From the NCBI GenBank assembly GCA_964604165.1, contig CAZRYF010000012.1, positions 23,984 through 87,983 of the forward strand: DNA of 64,000 bases. The letters run 5' to 3'. Below, one piece after another: positions 23,415 to 32,285 of the stretch; position 1 is the stretch's first letter; every line of letters starts with the position of its first letter. The stretch is from JAYZDK01 sp964604165 (GTDB taxonomy: Bacteria > Myxococcota_A > UBA796 > CAJQPC01). A program made the translations under genes and the position numbers. The notes under the pieces were generated by a model. It was not told the DNA's origin. It did no database searches and was given only the letters and a program-made list of their open reading frames with translations.

Positions 23415-24532
23415 GCACCCGCATCCTCATTTGCTGCGGATCCGGCGGCGTGGGCAAGACTACCTGCTCCGCCGCCCTGGCCCTGGCGCTGGCGCGCCAG
23501 GGGCACCGAGTGGCTGCGCTGACCATCGATCCCTCTCGACGCCTGGCAGACGCCCTGGGGATCTCCAGCTCCGGTGCCCCCGAAGAGGTGCCAGTGGAAG
23601 GCGGATCCCTGGATGCCATGGTCCTGGATGTCAAGCGCACCTTTGACGGCGTGGTGCGCCGGTTTGCACCCGATCAGACCGTGTGCGACCGCATCCTGGA
23701 GAACCGGTACTACGAGTTCGTCTCGACACGCCTGGCCGGGGCACACGAGTACATGGCCATGGAGCGCCTGTACCAGCTGGTGGAAGAGGGGGAATACGAC
23801 ATCCTGGTCCTGGACACCCCGCCGACCCGCAACGCCATGGAGTTCCTGACCGCGCCAAAGCGCATGGCCGGCCTCATGGACGAGGGGGTCATGGGCCGCC
23901 TCTCCGCGGCCGGCGGCGGCCTTGGAATTCGGGTGCTGACCCGGGGTTCCCTCACTGCCCTGAACGCACTCTCCCGCCTGGTAGGCATGGGCACCGTGCG
24001 GGAGATCACAGAGTTCTTCACGCTGTTTCGAGACCTGTGGCAGGGGTTTCGACAGCGCTCCTTGGAGGTGGATCGCCTGCTTCGCAGCGACTCCACCTGC
24101 TTCTTGCTGGTGTCGACTCCCGCACCCGCCGCCCGAGACGAGGCACGAGACTTCCTGGAGCTGCTCCTGGCGGAGGGGCTGCCTTTCGGCGGGGCGATCC
24201 TGAACCGGGTGACCCCCATGCCGCAGAATCCTGCCCCGGTCTCACCCGAGCGATTCCCTCCTTGCCCTCACGAGTTCGAGCCCGACGAATGGCTGCGAAT
24301 CACGGAAGCCATCGCCCAGGCACCCGTTCGAGCCGCCCGCCGAGCGACCTACGAGGCACAAGCGGTGACCTCCATCGGCGAGCGGGTCCACGGTGCGCCC
24401 TGTTGGCACGTGCCACTCCAGGCAGAGGAAGTGCGTGATCTTCCCGGGCTCGTGGAGCTGGGTGGGTTTCTGGCAGACGCAGCCAGGCAACTCCAGCCCC
24501 CTACACCCCAGCGACCTCGTACCGAACCGTGA
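23411..24532 (+). CDS. ArsA-family ATPase (second of tandem pair)
   Basis: 373 residues from a GTG. ILICCGSGGVGKTTCSAALA is the deviant Walker A. ALTIDPSRRLADALG is switch I, matching the TDPA-like DPSRRLADALG of ArsA-family proteins. ILVLDTPPTRNAMEFL is switch II (DTPPT). It is longer than its partner by about 70 residues at the C-terminus. Tandem, non-identical ArsA homologues of this kind recur in myxobacteria and actinobacteria, where no client has been defined. The 3' end overlaps the convergent von Willebrand-type gene by 32 bp. Confidence 0.9.
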   Translation: MSTRILICCGSGGVGKTTCSAALALALARQGHRVAALTIDPSRRLADALGISSSGAPEEVPVEGGSLDAMVLDVKRTFDGVVRRFAPDQTVCDRILENRYYEFVSTRLAGAHEYMAMERLYQLVEEGEYDILVLDTPPTRNAMEFLTAPKRMAGLMDEGVMGRLSAAGGGLGIRVLTRGSLTALNALSRLVGMGTVREITEFFTLFRDLWQGFRQRSLEVDRLLRSDSTCFLLVSTPAPAARDEARDFLELLLAEGLPFGGAILNRVTPMPQNPAPVSPERFPPCPHEFEPDEWLRITEAIAQAPVRAARRATYEAQAVTSIGERVHGAPCWHVPLQAEEVRDLPGLVELGGFLADAARQLQPPTPQRPRTEP

Positions 24533-25475
24533 TGGACGACCCCCGTGGCGGCACGTAGTCCCCATCGAAACGAATCGTTCGGTACTCCGAGTCATAGTTC
24601 CAGCCACTCTCCAGGTCTTCCAAGATGGAGACATCGCCCAGAGAGACCTCAATCGTGTCCACCACCGCGGCGTACTTCAGCTGAAACACCCGAATGACTC
24701 CCGAAACGTTCAACCCAAGCTCGGTCATCAGCTCGGAGTAGTCAGAGGCGCAGATGTTACGAACAACGCCGCCGGTCTTCTCCGCCACGGTGCGATAGCG
24801 CTTGCCAGGCCAGCTCTCCTCGCATCCCTCTCCCACGTCCATTCCCGCGACCGCTGAGGCCACGACCCGTACGCCGGGTTCCTTCAAGCGCTGGTACGAG
24901 TTGATGAACTGCTTGACCGACACCAGGTCGTCCCGCTGGTCGTAGCAGGCATTGCCACTTTGACCCGCCAGGGCTTCATTGTCGGAGCAGTCGTCCTCGT
25001 CCGAGACGAAGTTGAGCGCCAGGGTGGCCTCCGGCCGGAGAAAACCGCCGTTCGGGCCGGACATCATCGGCTCCGTGATGGCGTACAGCGCGGCTGAGAG
25101 CCCCTTTTCCTTGTCTGAACCCCCGGTGCCCACCCGCACCCGGTTCCGAAACTCCGTGACATAGTCATCGTCCGGCGTCAGAAACGCGGTCTCCCCCACC
25201 ATGGCCCCCCGCTGCAGGTTGTCCAGATCCATGTCGGTGGTGACGACCCCAATGCGGAAGTCAATGTTCGTCTCCTCCAGGTTCACGACAAAGTCGCCGA
25301 AGGCATCCGCCAGGCGGGCCTGCTCCTCGGCCATGGAGGGCGAGTTGTCCACAATCCACAGAATGTCCACCTCGCTGGCGGGCTCCTGGAGAAAGGTGTC
25401 CAGCTGCACCCGACGTTCGATCTGGTGCTCCACGCTGCAGCCGGACAGCCCCAGACCCAACAAGAAGAAGGACAT
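24501..25475 (-). CDS. von Willebrand factor A-like lipoprotein
   Basis: 324 residues. The signal and lipobox (FFLLGLGLSGC) are followed by VDILWIVDNSPSMAEEQ, a MIDAS motif (DxSxS as DNSPS) that begins a vWA domain and would bind Mg2+ in a ligand contact. FRIGVVTTDMDL and LNFVSDEDDCSDNEA continue the fold. After about residue 235 a beta-rich domain (VSGVIRVFQLKYAAVVDTIE) follows. Such lipoproteins are abundant in Myxococcota. The ATG at 25475 overlaps the stop of the discoidin-like gene (TGATG), which fixes the start. Last gene of a four-gene envelope operon. Confidence 0.85.
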   Translation of the reverse strand: MSFFLLGLGLSGCSVEHQIERRVQLDTFLQEPASEVDILWIVDNSPSMAEEQARLADAFGDFVVNLEETNIDFRIGVVTTDMDLDNLQRGAMVGETAFLTPDDDYVTEFRNRVRVGTGGSDKEKGLSAALYAITEPMMSGPNGGFLRPEATLALNFVSDEDDCSDNEALAGQSGNACYDQRDDLVSVKQFINSYQRLKEPGVRVVASAVAGMDVGEGCEESWPGKRYRTVAEKTGGVVRNICASDYSELMTELGLNVSGVIRVFQLKYAAVVDTIEVSLGDVSILEDLESGWNYDSEYRTIRFDGDYVPPRGSSITVRYEVAGV

Positions 25476-26401
25476 CACGGAATAAACGCCGCCTCGGAAA
25501 TGCACACACAGTCATAGGACGGGTCGGTCACCGCCTCCTTTCCCTGCTTTACGCCGGTAACCGTGAGGCGGACCGAGCTCGTGCGCACTGGAGAGAACTC
25601 AATGGTCTGCTCCCGGATGCTGTTCTTCACGGCAATGTTCTGCTTGCTGCCATCGGAAAAGGCCAGCTCGGCCTGAGTCACCCGGTTGGACTTCATCCAC
25701 CACATGAGGTCATAGGCGTTTCCGTTGACCAGGCGCACCTTGGAGACCTGTTGGGGGCTTCCAAAGTCAAACTCCACCCACTCCCCGGTGCCGTCCCCCT
25801 CCGCGGACTCGCACCACATGGAGTCCAGCACCCCATCCCACATGTTGGGGGGCTCGTAGCTTCCGTCGCCATCCTCCGGAAGATGCGTGCTGTCCTGCCA
25901 GGCCTTCACCTTCACCAAGGTCTCCGGGGCCCCGTCCAAGAGCTGAATCTCCGAGATCACCGTGTCGTTGAAGGTACTCCCCCTGTAGATGCTCTTGATG
26001 CGAAGCCGAACACTTGTGGTGGTGACCGGTTTTGCGAGAGTGACCAACTCAGGGGTCTTCTCATCCTTCAGGGTCAGGGCTTCCTTTGTGCCATCGGAGA
26101 AGGTGATCTCCAGCTCCTTGACCCGGTTGTGCCGCGTCCAGAAGTCGTGGGTGTACCAGTTGCCGTTCCAGATGCGCAGGGCAGCCACGGTCGTGGGGGC
26201 AAGAAAAGACAGGGTCACGGTGGTGCCTATTCCCGAGGCGCCTTCCACCCCTTCCACCCAAACGGTGGACTGCTTGGAGTCCAGAAGGTGCTTGGCGTCG
26301 TAGGTCACCCCCTCGGTGGCGGCCAGGGTGCTGGAAGCCTCGACGGCTGCAGGGGTGACCACCGCGGCAAGAGCGCTTGTGGCCAACAGGAAAAAAAACA
26401 T
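25475..26401 (-). CDS. secreted protein with two discoidin-like (F5/8 type C / NADase-type) domains
   Basis: 308 residues with a Sec signal (FFFLLATSALAAV). Two homologous beta-sandwich modules follow: about 25-160 (HLLDSKQSTVWVEG, VAALRIWNGNWYTHDFWTRH, VKELEITFSDGT) and 165-300 (NMWDGVLDSMWCESAEGDG, VSKVRLVNGNAYDLMWWMKS, TQAELAFSDGSK). The pattern of DGxxxTxWxE, then RxxNG, then FSDGSK is typical of discoidin-like NADase-type glycan-binding domains. It probably binds sugar on the surface or in the matrix. Start: ATG at 26401, with GGGGGG upstream. The operon neighbours are an outer-membrane protein and a vWA lipoprotein. Confidence 0.8.
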   Translation of the reverse strand: MFFFLLATSALAAVVTPAAVEASSTLAATEGVTYDAKHLLDSKQSTVWVEGVEGASGIGTTVTLSFLAPTTVAALRIWNGNWYTHDFWTRHNRVKELEITFSDGTKEALTLKDEKTPELVTLAKPVTTTSVRLRIKSIYRGSTFNDTVISEIQLLDGAPETLVKVKAWQDSTHLPEDGDGSYEPPNMWDGVLDSMWCESAEGDGTGEWVEFDFGSPQQVSKVRLVNGNAYDLMWWMKSNRVTQAELAFSDGSKQNIAVKNSIREQTIEFSPVRTSSVRLTVTGVKQGKEAVTDPSYDCVCISEAAFIP

Positions 26402-26458
26402 GAAACCCCCCAATGGGTTCTGTCAGTGATTCTTAGCGGTGAACTCGTACTGTGATCT

Positions 26459-28120
26459 TCAGAAAGTCGTGGTCAAGGAAAGTCGGCCCCCCTCAAAACC
26501 CGGAAGGTTGCGGCATTGGCCACCGGCGCAGCGGATGCCCGCCTTGTAGGCGCCGTAGAAAGCCTTCAGGGTGGTGGCCTCCGCGAGATGGGCCTGAAGC
26601 TCCAAAGCGCCGTACTGGGTTTCAGAAAGGTTGCCCTCGCTCGGAATGAGCGGGTTGTCACTGTAGTCGTTGTAGAGCACAAGCGTCCATGCCTCACTGG
26701 GGCGAATGCCCAAGGCAGTGCTGCTTTCGCTGAAGTCTGACTGCTGGTTGACATTGTCTCCCCAGGCAAAGCGCTGCGCGTCCACGATCAGCTCCCCGTG
26801 CCAGGGCCCCAGGGGAAAGTCCACAGCCACATCCACATGGGACAACACGTCGGCGCCATAGCCGTCGTCCCGAAGGTCCTGGCGCACGCCCCCATTGGCG
26901 ATGCACTGGATGACATCGCCGAAATATTCCACACCCACGACTGGATGCACGATGGTCTCAGGGGCCCGGTTGAAGTGCAACCCTCCCAGCTCGTTGTCCC
27001 GGTGCACCCCCACAGACAGAATGGGCGTGATCTTCTCCCAAATGGCCAGATCCACGCGCACGCGGCCACCGGCGATGTCGTTGGAATTCACCGCGGCCGC
27101 CGAGTCCTCGGTGATCACGCGCTCATACTCCAAGGTCGGACCGCTCGTGATTTCGTAGCCTTCCAGGGAAGAAAAGGTGTTCACGCGCTCGGTCCCCTCG
27201 TAGCGCTTGGCCTCCACCAGCACAGTGGCCACGCCCAGGTAAGCCGCAGTGGAGGCATAGAGGGCGCTCCCCAAGGTGGGAGCGTCTCCTCCATGAAGGT
27301 CTGAGTTGAAGTGGTGGAAGACATCCCCTTCCACAAACCAGTCCATCCCCCCGAGGCCGATCCACTCCAGGGTTCCCCCTGCCACCACCATGTCCAGAGG
27401 ATCCGCGAGGCTCGCCGGTGCCTCCCAGATGTCGGTAGCCTCCCGGGCAAAGCGATAGGCCACGGAGTGCACCCCCACATTCGTGGGCCCCAGCGCGAAC
27501 CTGTCCACCCGCATCCCCGCCACCAGGGTCTGGCGGTCCGGGCGCAAAAGGTAGTTGGGGTTGTCCTGTTGGACCTGCTGCTGGTTCGTCCAACCACCCG
27601 CCGCAGTGATCTCCCAGTCCCCCTGGGAGACGCCGGCCTGCGCGCCCCGAAGGGAGGTGTCCAGATCGATGTCCGTGTTTCGAACCAGGTTCACCGCCAA
27701 CCCTCGCCCGAAGGAGACATAGCCGTCCCCGACTTGCACATCTCCCCACCGGGTCTGCCGTCCCACCCAAAGCTTCTCCAAGGTGACATAGGCATCCGGA
27801 ATGGGCGAGCGCAACCCCGTGGTCACCGGCTCGTGCTCATAGATCAGCACATCATCCAGGTAGTAGCGGTTGAGCATCAGCGCGAGCTGATCGACTTGGG
27901 CACCGATCGTCCAGGGGCCCTGGAGCCAGAGCAGATTGGTCCGACTGACCTCCTCCATGTAGTCCAGAAGGTTCGGTTGATCCTCAAAGCCTTCCAGAGG
28001 CTCTTCCGCCCGAAAGTAGCGAACCTCCAGGTCCTCCGACACCCCCAGGGAACCTTCTCCCAGGTCCATGGCCAAGCCAGGAGCACCGGCCAGAAACAAG
28101 GCCACAGCGGCAGAACTCAC
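26459..28120 (-). CDS. outer-membrane beta-barrel protein (DUF6029-like)
   Basis: 553 residues with a signal peptide (VALFLAGAPGLAMD) and a mature part of amphipathic strands ending in Phe (GRLSLTTTF), the usual C-terminal signal for BAM assembly. Segments such as VTLEKLWVGRQTRWGDVQVGDG and FGRGLAVNLVRN at the N-terminal end recall DUF6029 outer-membrane proteins. It starts at GTG 28120, overlapping the stop of the thioredoxin-like gene (GTGA). The set TlpA-like, barrel, discoidin-like and vWA lipoprotein looks like a surface assembly with its own disulfide enzyme. The barrel protein has few cysteines outside its C-terminal CAGGQC; function unknown. Confidence 0.75.
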   Translation of the reverse strand: MSSAAVALFLAGAPGLAMDLGEGSLGVSEDLEVRYFRAEEPLEGFEDQPNLLDYMEEVSRTNLLWLQGPWTIGAQVDQLALMLNRYYLDDVLIYEHEPVTTGLRSPIPDAYVTLEKLWVGRQTRWGDVQVGDGYVSFGRGLAVNLVRNTDIDLDTSLRGAQAGVSQGDWEITAAGGWTNQQQVQQDNPNYLLRPDRQTLVAGMRVDRFALGPTNVGVHSVAYRFAREATDIWEAPASLADPLDMVVAGGTLEWIGLGGMDWFVEGDVFHHFNSDLHGGDAPTLGSALYASTAAYLGVATVLVEAKRYEGTERVNTFSSLEGYEITSGPTLEYERVITEDSAAAVNSNDIAGGRVRVDLAIWEKITPILSVGVHRDNELGGLHFNRAPETIVHPVVGVEYFGDVIQCIANGGVRQDLRDDGYGADVLSHVDVAVDFPLGPWHGELIVDAQRFAWGDNVNQQSDFSESSTALGIRPSEAWTLVLYNDYSDNPLIPSEGNLSETQYGALELQAHLAEATTLKAFYGAYKAGIRCAGGQCRNLPGFEGGRLSLTTTF

Positions 28121-28608
28121 TCCGAAGACCCGAGCAACGCCCTGACCTTGTCGCCAATCTCCTTCTCATCGCCCGGCACGTAGCCGGAGTGTCGCCAAAC
28201 GATCTGTCCCTCTCGATCAATCAACACCGCGTACGGAAGGACCTTCTGGGGGTTGTACAGGGTAATGGCGGCGGTCTCCCTGTCCAACACCACGGGAAAT
28301 GTGTAGCGCTTGGACTTGATGTAGGGCTTGACCTTTGAGGCGGTGCGAGCCTCGTCAATGCTGATGGACAACACCACAAATCCCTGATCTCCCAGCTCTG
28401 TGTAGAGCTTTTGCAGGTGCGGCATGGCCACTTTGCAGGGACCACACCAGGTCGCCCAGAAGTCGAGCAACACCACTTTGCCCCGGTAGTCCGAGAGCTT
28501 GACGGGTTGGTTGTCGAGGTTCCGCAGCTGAAAGTCCGGTGCAGGTTCCGCGTGAACAGCGGTACCGAGTCCAAGAAGAAGACCAAAGAGTAGAAGGGCT
28601 CGTGGCAT
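28117..28608 (-). CDS. TlpA/ResA-type thiol-disulfide oxidoreductase
   Basis: 163 residues with a signal peptide (ALLLFGLLLGLGTAVHA). LLDFWATWCGPCKVAMPHL holds the WCGPC active site, and YAVLIDREGQIVWRHSG is the late TlpA block with the strand after cis-Pro. It acts in the periplasm, probably reducing or handling cysteines of exported clients. The ATG at 28608 has GGAG 6 nt upstream; an earlier in-frame ATG at 28629 has no SD. First gene of the envelope operon, divergent from the NtrC-type regulator (99 bp apart). Confidence 0.92.
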   Translation of the reverse strand: MPRALLLFGLLLGLGTAVHAEPAPDFQLRNLDNQPVKLSDYRGKVVLLDFWATWCGPCKVAMPHLQKLYTELGDQGFVVLSISIDEARTASKVKPYIKSKRYTFPVVLDRETAAITLYNPQKVLPYAVLIDREGQIVWRHSGYVPGDEKEIGDKVRALLGSSE

Positions 28609-28707
28609 GTGGGCTCCAGGAGACGGCATGTGTGGCGTATTCGATTGCCCCCCCCACGGGCAACTGCGCCACGAGCGACGCACCATTGCGTGTTAGATTC
28701 GGCGCCC

Positions 28708-30066
28708 ATGAGGAAACGGATCCTCATCATTGACGACGAGCCGAGCATACGCAAGGTGCTCTCCGCGCACTTGCAGGCGGACGGGTACGAGGTGGAGACC
28801 GCAGCGGACGGCGGGCAAGGCATCTCCAAGCTCCAAGAGTCGCTCTTTCACGCGGTGGTCACGGATCTGAAGATGCCGGGGATTGGAGGGCTGGAGGTAC
28901 TCCACTGGGTGCGCAGCCAAGACCCTGGACTGCCAGTGGTGATCATCACAGCCCACGGCACGGTTGACTCAGCGGTGGAGGCCATCAAGCTGGGGGCCCA
29001 CGACTACATCACCAAGCCCTTTGACCGGGAGGAGATGAAACTCATCCTGGAAAAGGCGGTGCGGACCGAGCAAAAACGCTCCCAGGACTTCTCCGGCCCA
29101 GACGGACGCTTTGACATCATCGGCCGCACCCCCCGCATGGAGCAGGTCTTTCAGCTCATCGAAAAGGTAGCAGACTCCCCCACCACCGTCCTGGTCACCG
29201 GCGAATCAGGCACCGGCAAAGAGCTGGTGGCACGTGCGCTGCACGAGAATTCCTCCCGGGCAAAAAAGCCCTTTATCTCCGTCAACTGCGGCGCCATTCC
29301 GGAGACTCTCTTTGAGTCCGAGTTGTTCGGCCACGAAAAGGGAGCCTTCACCGGTGCCGTAGGCAGCCGCCCAGGCCGGTTTGAGCTGGCCGACGGCGGA
29401 ACCCTTTTTCTGGACGAGGTGGGAGAGCTACCGCTGGACATGCAAGTCAAGCTCCTGCGGGTGCTCCAGGAGCGTACCTTTGAGCGGGTGGGAGGGGTTC
29501 GCACCATCGAGGTGGATGTCCGCCTGGTGGCCTCCACCAACCGGGAGTTGGAACAAGAGGTTGAAGGGGGCACCTTTCGCCAGGACCTCTTCTACCGCCT
29601 GAATGTCATTCCAATCCAAGTTCCACCCTTGCGAGAGCGCACCGAAGACATCCCCCTCCTGGTCAGCCACTTTCTTGATCGCTTCAATACGCGCCTTGGA
29701 CGAAACATCGAGACCGTCACTCCTGCTGCCCTGGAGTGGCTTGCCCAGTGGAAGTGGCCCGGCAACATCCGGGAGCTGGAAAACCTCATGGAGCGCCTGG
29801 TGCTCCTGTGCACCGGCGACCAGATCACCCTCGATGACCTGCCCGACTCCGGACCAGGAGCTGGAACCATTCTGTCGGAGTTGGACCGGGAAGAGCTGGG
29901 TCTCAAGGAGTATGTACGGGCCCACACGGCAAAGCTCGAGCGCTCCCGCATTCAGGAAGTGCTGGAGACCGAGTCCAACAACGTGACTCGCGCCGCGAAG
30001 GCACTCGGGATTTCGAGAAAGAGCCTGCAAACAAAGATGAAGGACTACGGGCTGCGTGACACATAG
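28708..30066 (+). CDS. NtrC-type sigma-54-dependent response regulator
   Basis: 452 residues in three domains. A receiver (1-120) has the phospho-acceptor Asp53 in VVTDLKMPG, acidic pair IIDDEPS and Lys in YITKPFD. An AAA+ domain has Walker A GESGTGKE (about 164), the sigma-54 contact loop GAFTGA (about 212-217) and Walker B GGTLFLDEVGEL. A C-terminal Fis-type helix-turn-helix ends in ALGISRKSLQTKMKDYG. It opens sigma-54 promoters after phosphorylation. No histidine kinase is encoded in the window. It is divergent from the tlpA-like operon and could control it or the sigma-54 promoter at 12520. Neither link is shown. Confidence 0.96.
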   Translation: MRKRILIIDDEPSIRKVLSAHLQADGYEVETAADGGQGISKLQESLFHAVVTDLKMPGIGGLEVLHWVRSQDPGLPVVIITAHGTVDSAVEAIKLGAHDYITKPFDREEMKLILEKAVRTEQKRSQDFSGPDGRFDIIGRTPRMEQVFQLIEKVADSPTTVLVTGESGTGKELVARALHENSSRAKKPFISVNCGAIPETLFESELFGHEKGAFTGAVGSRPGRFELADGGTLFLDEVGELPLDMQVKLLRVLQERTFERVGGVRTIEVDVRLVASTNRELEQEVEGGTFRQDLFYRLNVIPIQVPPLRERTEDIPLLVSHFLDRFNTRLGRNIETVTPAALEWLAQWKWPGNIRELENLMERLVLLCTGDQITLDDLPDSGPGAGTILSELDREELGLKEYVRAHTAKLERSRIQEVLETESNNVTRAAKALGISRKSLQTKMKDYGLRDT

Positions 30067-30115
30067 TCGGCGCTGCTCTTGACCGGTCGGCAGCGCCTGC
30101 CTACTCTCTCTTGCG

Positions 30116-31120
30116 ATGCTCACACTTCTCCTGGCCCCGTCCGCCCTCGCCGCCGAGTTGACCACCTTGCCTCCGGCCATGACCGGAGATGCTTCCCTGT
30201 CGTATCGAACGAACCAGTCTCACCTGGTGCTGGAGGAAGCCGGCACACCCGTGGGGGGGGTACTGGAAGCCGACCATGTCATCACCGTAGGGGGAGTCTT
30301 CAGCGTGTTGGAGGATCTGGCGGTGGCTCTCGAGATTCCCATTCATCCCCTCTCCCGAATCTCCTACACGGAGAGCCACCTCATGGGCTGGGATCCCACC
30401 CGAGAGGAGGGCACATACGTAGGCGGCGATCTGGAGAGTGCATCCAGCTTGGAAGGCAGGGGGTTGGACGGTATCTGGCTGGGGATCCGGGGAACCCCCT
30501 TGTCGGAAGCCCGCGGCCAACAAGCCACCTGGCTGTTGGACCTCTCCTTTCGAACGCCCCACGCCTCCAAGAACTTCTGGGTCGGTGCCAACAAGTCCCG
30601 GGGGGCAGGCGTGGGCGCTGCAGCCCAGAGACTGACCGCCACATTCGCCACAACCCGTGGTGCAGCGCACCCCTACCTTCAGACGGTCTTGCTGCGACAA
30701 GGCTCGGTAGAGGTGGAACTGGACGATGGGACCTTCACGGTGCAGCCGGAGAAGGCTGCCCTCATGAGCGCTGGCACCGAGTTCTTCCACTACGAGGACG
30801 CTGCAAGCGGCAACGAGATCCACAGCGACTTTTCCTTGGGATTCGGCTACCACACGGATGCCACCTACCCCTCCGGGACCTGGCTGCCTGACGTGCTCCC
30901 TGCCACCGCAGGACAGACCACATTGAAGGGAGAGCACACCAGCGTCTCCGGCACCGCAGGGCTGATCTGGCGCTTCCTTCCCGATGCAAAGATGGCGCTC
31001 CATGGCGGCATGAAGTGGCTCTCTCCCACCCGGGTGGAGGCGCCCTACCCCATCTATACAGACGCCAGCGGCTTTGCCTGGAACGTCAACGTGGGCGTCA
31101 CCTACGAGATTCGACCGTAG
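30116..31120 (+). CDS. envelope protein of unknown function, probably outer-membrane barrel
   Basis: 334 residues starting with a short signal (LTLLLAPSALAAE). The mature part alternates amphipathic strands (GAGVGAAAQRLTATFATTRG, HPYLQTVLLRQGSVEVEL, FSLGFGYHTDATYPSGT, VSGTAGLIWRFLPDAKMAL), typical of small transporters or barrels. It ends in FAWNVNVGVTYEIRP without the usual terminal aromatic. The codon before the ATG offers no ribosome-binding site. It lies 50 bp after the regulator gene on the same strand and overlaps rsmI by 23 bp convergently. No family recognised. Confidence 0.7.
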   Translation: MLTLLLAPSALAAELTTLPPAMTGDASLSYRTNQSHLVLEEAGTPVGGVLEADHVITVGGVFSVLEDLAVALEIPIHPLSRISYTESHLMGWDPTREEGTYVGGDLESASSLEGRGLDGIWLGIRGTPLSEARGQQATWLLDLSFRTPHASKNFWVGANKSRGAGVGAAAQRLTATFATTRGAAHPYLQTVLLRQGSVEVELDDGTFTVQPEKAALMSAGTEFFHYEDAASGNEIHSDFSLGFGYHTDATYPSGTWLPDVLPATAGQTTLKGEHTSVSGTAGLIWRFLPDAKMALHGGMKWLSPTRVEAPYPIYTDASGFAWNVNVGVTYEIRP

Positions 31121-31922
31121 GTTCCTTCTCGGACTCCAACGCGAGAAGCCGCTGGTAGGCCTCGCGTTTTGACACCCCCCAACGCTCGGCCAAGGCCGCA
31201 GCGATGGAGCGCAAGTCCGTCCCGGGTTCCACAGCTTCTCTCTTCGGCGAGAGCCCCGGACCGATCACCAGGGTGACCTCCCCCTTGATCTCCTGCCGGG
31301 ACCGAAGTTCATCCAAAAGTGCCTGAACAGGCAGCATCAGCACCTCCTCGTGGCGCTTCGTAAGCTCCCGACAGAGGCAGACCCATCGATCCGGAAGTTC
31401 ATCGGCCAGGATCCCAACCAATGCCACCACCCGGCGAGGCGACTCATAGAGGACCAGTGTGCCCGGCAAGGCAGCGTAGAGACGAACCCAGCGCCGGGTG
31501 GGCCCAGGTTTGCGGGGGGGGAACCCCAGAAAGTGAAAGGGGTTGGGTGGCAACCCGGACACAGAGATCGCACAAGCCACCGCCGAGGGACCCGGCACCG
31601 CGTGTACCGACAGTCCCCGCTCGTGACAGGCCCTTGCGAGCTCCACCCCGGGGTCTGACACGGCAGGCATGCCGGCATCGCTGACAAGAACCACCTTCTC
31701 ACCCGCCTCGATCCGTTCCAACAGGGGTCGGAGATTTCGCTCCTGTTCATGGCCCCGGTAGCGCTCGATGCGCGGCGCTGGAATGCCCAGCGCCGAGAAG
31801 AGCTTGCGGGTGACCCGCGTATCCTCTGCTGCGACCAGGTCCGCCGCCTCCAGGACTTCCCGCGTCCGCACGCTCACGTCTGACAGGTTGCCAATTGGGG
31901 TTCCCAGGACAAAAAGCGGCAT
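31098..31922 (-). CDS. rsmI: 16S rRNA (cytidine1402-2'-O)-methyltransferase
   Basis: 274 residues of the tetrapyrrole-methylase fold. LFVLGTPIGNLSDVSVR is the invariant start, AAEDTRVTRKL and KVVLVSDAGMPAVSDPG follow, and VHAVPGPSAVACAISVSGLP is the SAM-binding loop. FLGFPPRKPG and YESPRRV complete the family pattern. It 2'-O-methylates C1402 in the decoding centre. The ATG at 31922 follows the yraN stop by 3 nt; a TTG one codon earlier is possible. Last gene of the ribosome/tRNA operon. Confidence 0.96.
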   Translation of the reverse strand: MPLFVLGTPIGNLSDVSVRTREVLEAADLVAAEDTRVTRKLFSALGIPAPRIERYRGHEQERNLRPLLERIEAGEKVVLVSDAGMPAVSDPGVELARACHERGLSVHAVPGPSAVACAISVSGLPPNPFHFLGFPPRKPGPTRRWVRLYAALPGTLVLYESPRRVVALVGILADELPDRWVCLCRELTKRHEEVLMLPVQALLDELRSRQEIKGEVTLVIGPGLSPKREAVEPGTDLRSIAAALAERWGVSKREAYQRLLALESEKEPTVESRR

Positions 31923-31925
31923 CAA

Positions 31926-32282
31926 TCAGACCGGGTCATCCAGCCATTCAATCTGCCACCCATTCTCTGTCACCTGGACCATGGCCACCGCAAGACAGGC
32001 CTCCCGCACTGGCTCGGCCCGCTGATCCAACCAGAGCTCGGCCGCGCGGGAGATTCGAGCCACCTTTCTGTCATCCACAGCCTCCAGGCCCACAGGGTCA
32101 TCAGCAGCCCTCAGCTTGACCTCCACAAACCGGATGCAGCCCCCCTGCTCCACGATCAGGTCCACCTCTGCGCCGGCACCTGTCCAGCGCCTCTCCAGCA
32201 CGGACCAACCCCGCTCTTGCAGGTATACGCCAACCGCATCTTCCGCGGCGAGTCCGGCCTCGAAGGCGGCCCGCCGGTCCAC
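31926..32282 (-). CDS. yraN: YraN/UPF0102 family protein
   Basis: 118 residues. GLAAEDAVGVYLQERGWSVL, AEVDLIVEQGGCIRFVEVK and VARISRAAELWL match the UPF0102 restriction-endonuclease-like fold; the E-V-D and EVK triad would be the metal/nuclease site. Family members are predicted nucleases linked to RNase HII and replication genes; function remains unproven. It starts with GTG 3 nt after rplS and leads straight into rsmI, a common order in proteobacteria. Confidence 0.92.
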   Translation of the reverse strand: MDRRAAFEAGLAAEDAVGVYLQERGWSVLERRWTGAGAEVDLIVEQGGCIRFVEVKLRAADDPVGLEAVDDRKVARISRAAELWLDQRAEPVREACLAVAMVQVTENGWQIEWLDDPV

Positions 32283-32285
32283 GAA

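Noticed and set aside
28625..28650. Possible sigma-54 promoter (TGGCG...TTGCC) upstream of the NtrC-type gene
   Set aside because: The GG and GC dinucleotides are 11 bp apart instead of 10, so the site would lie out of register.
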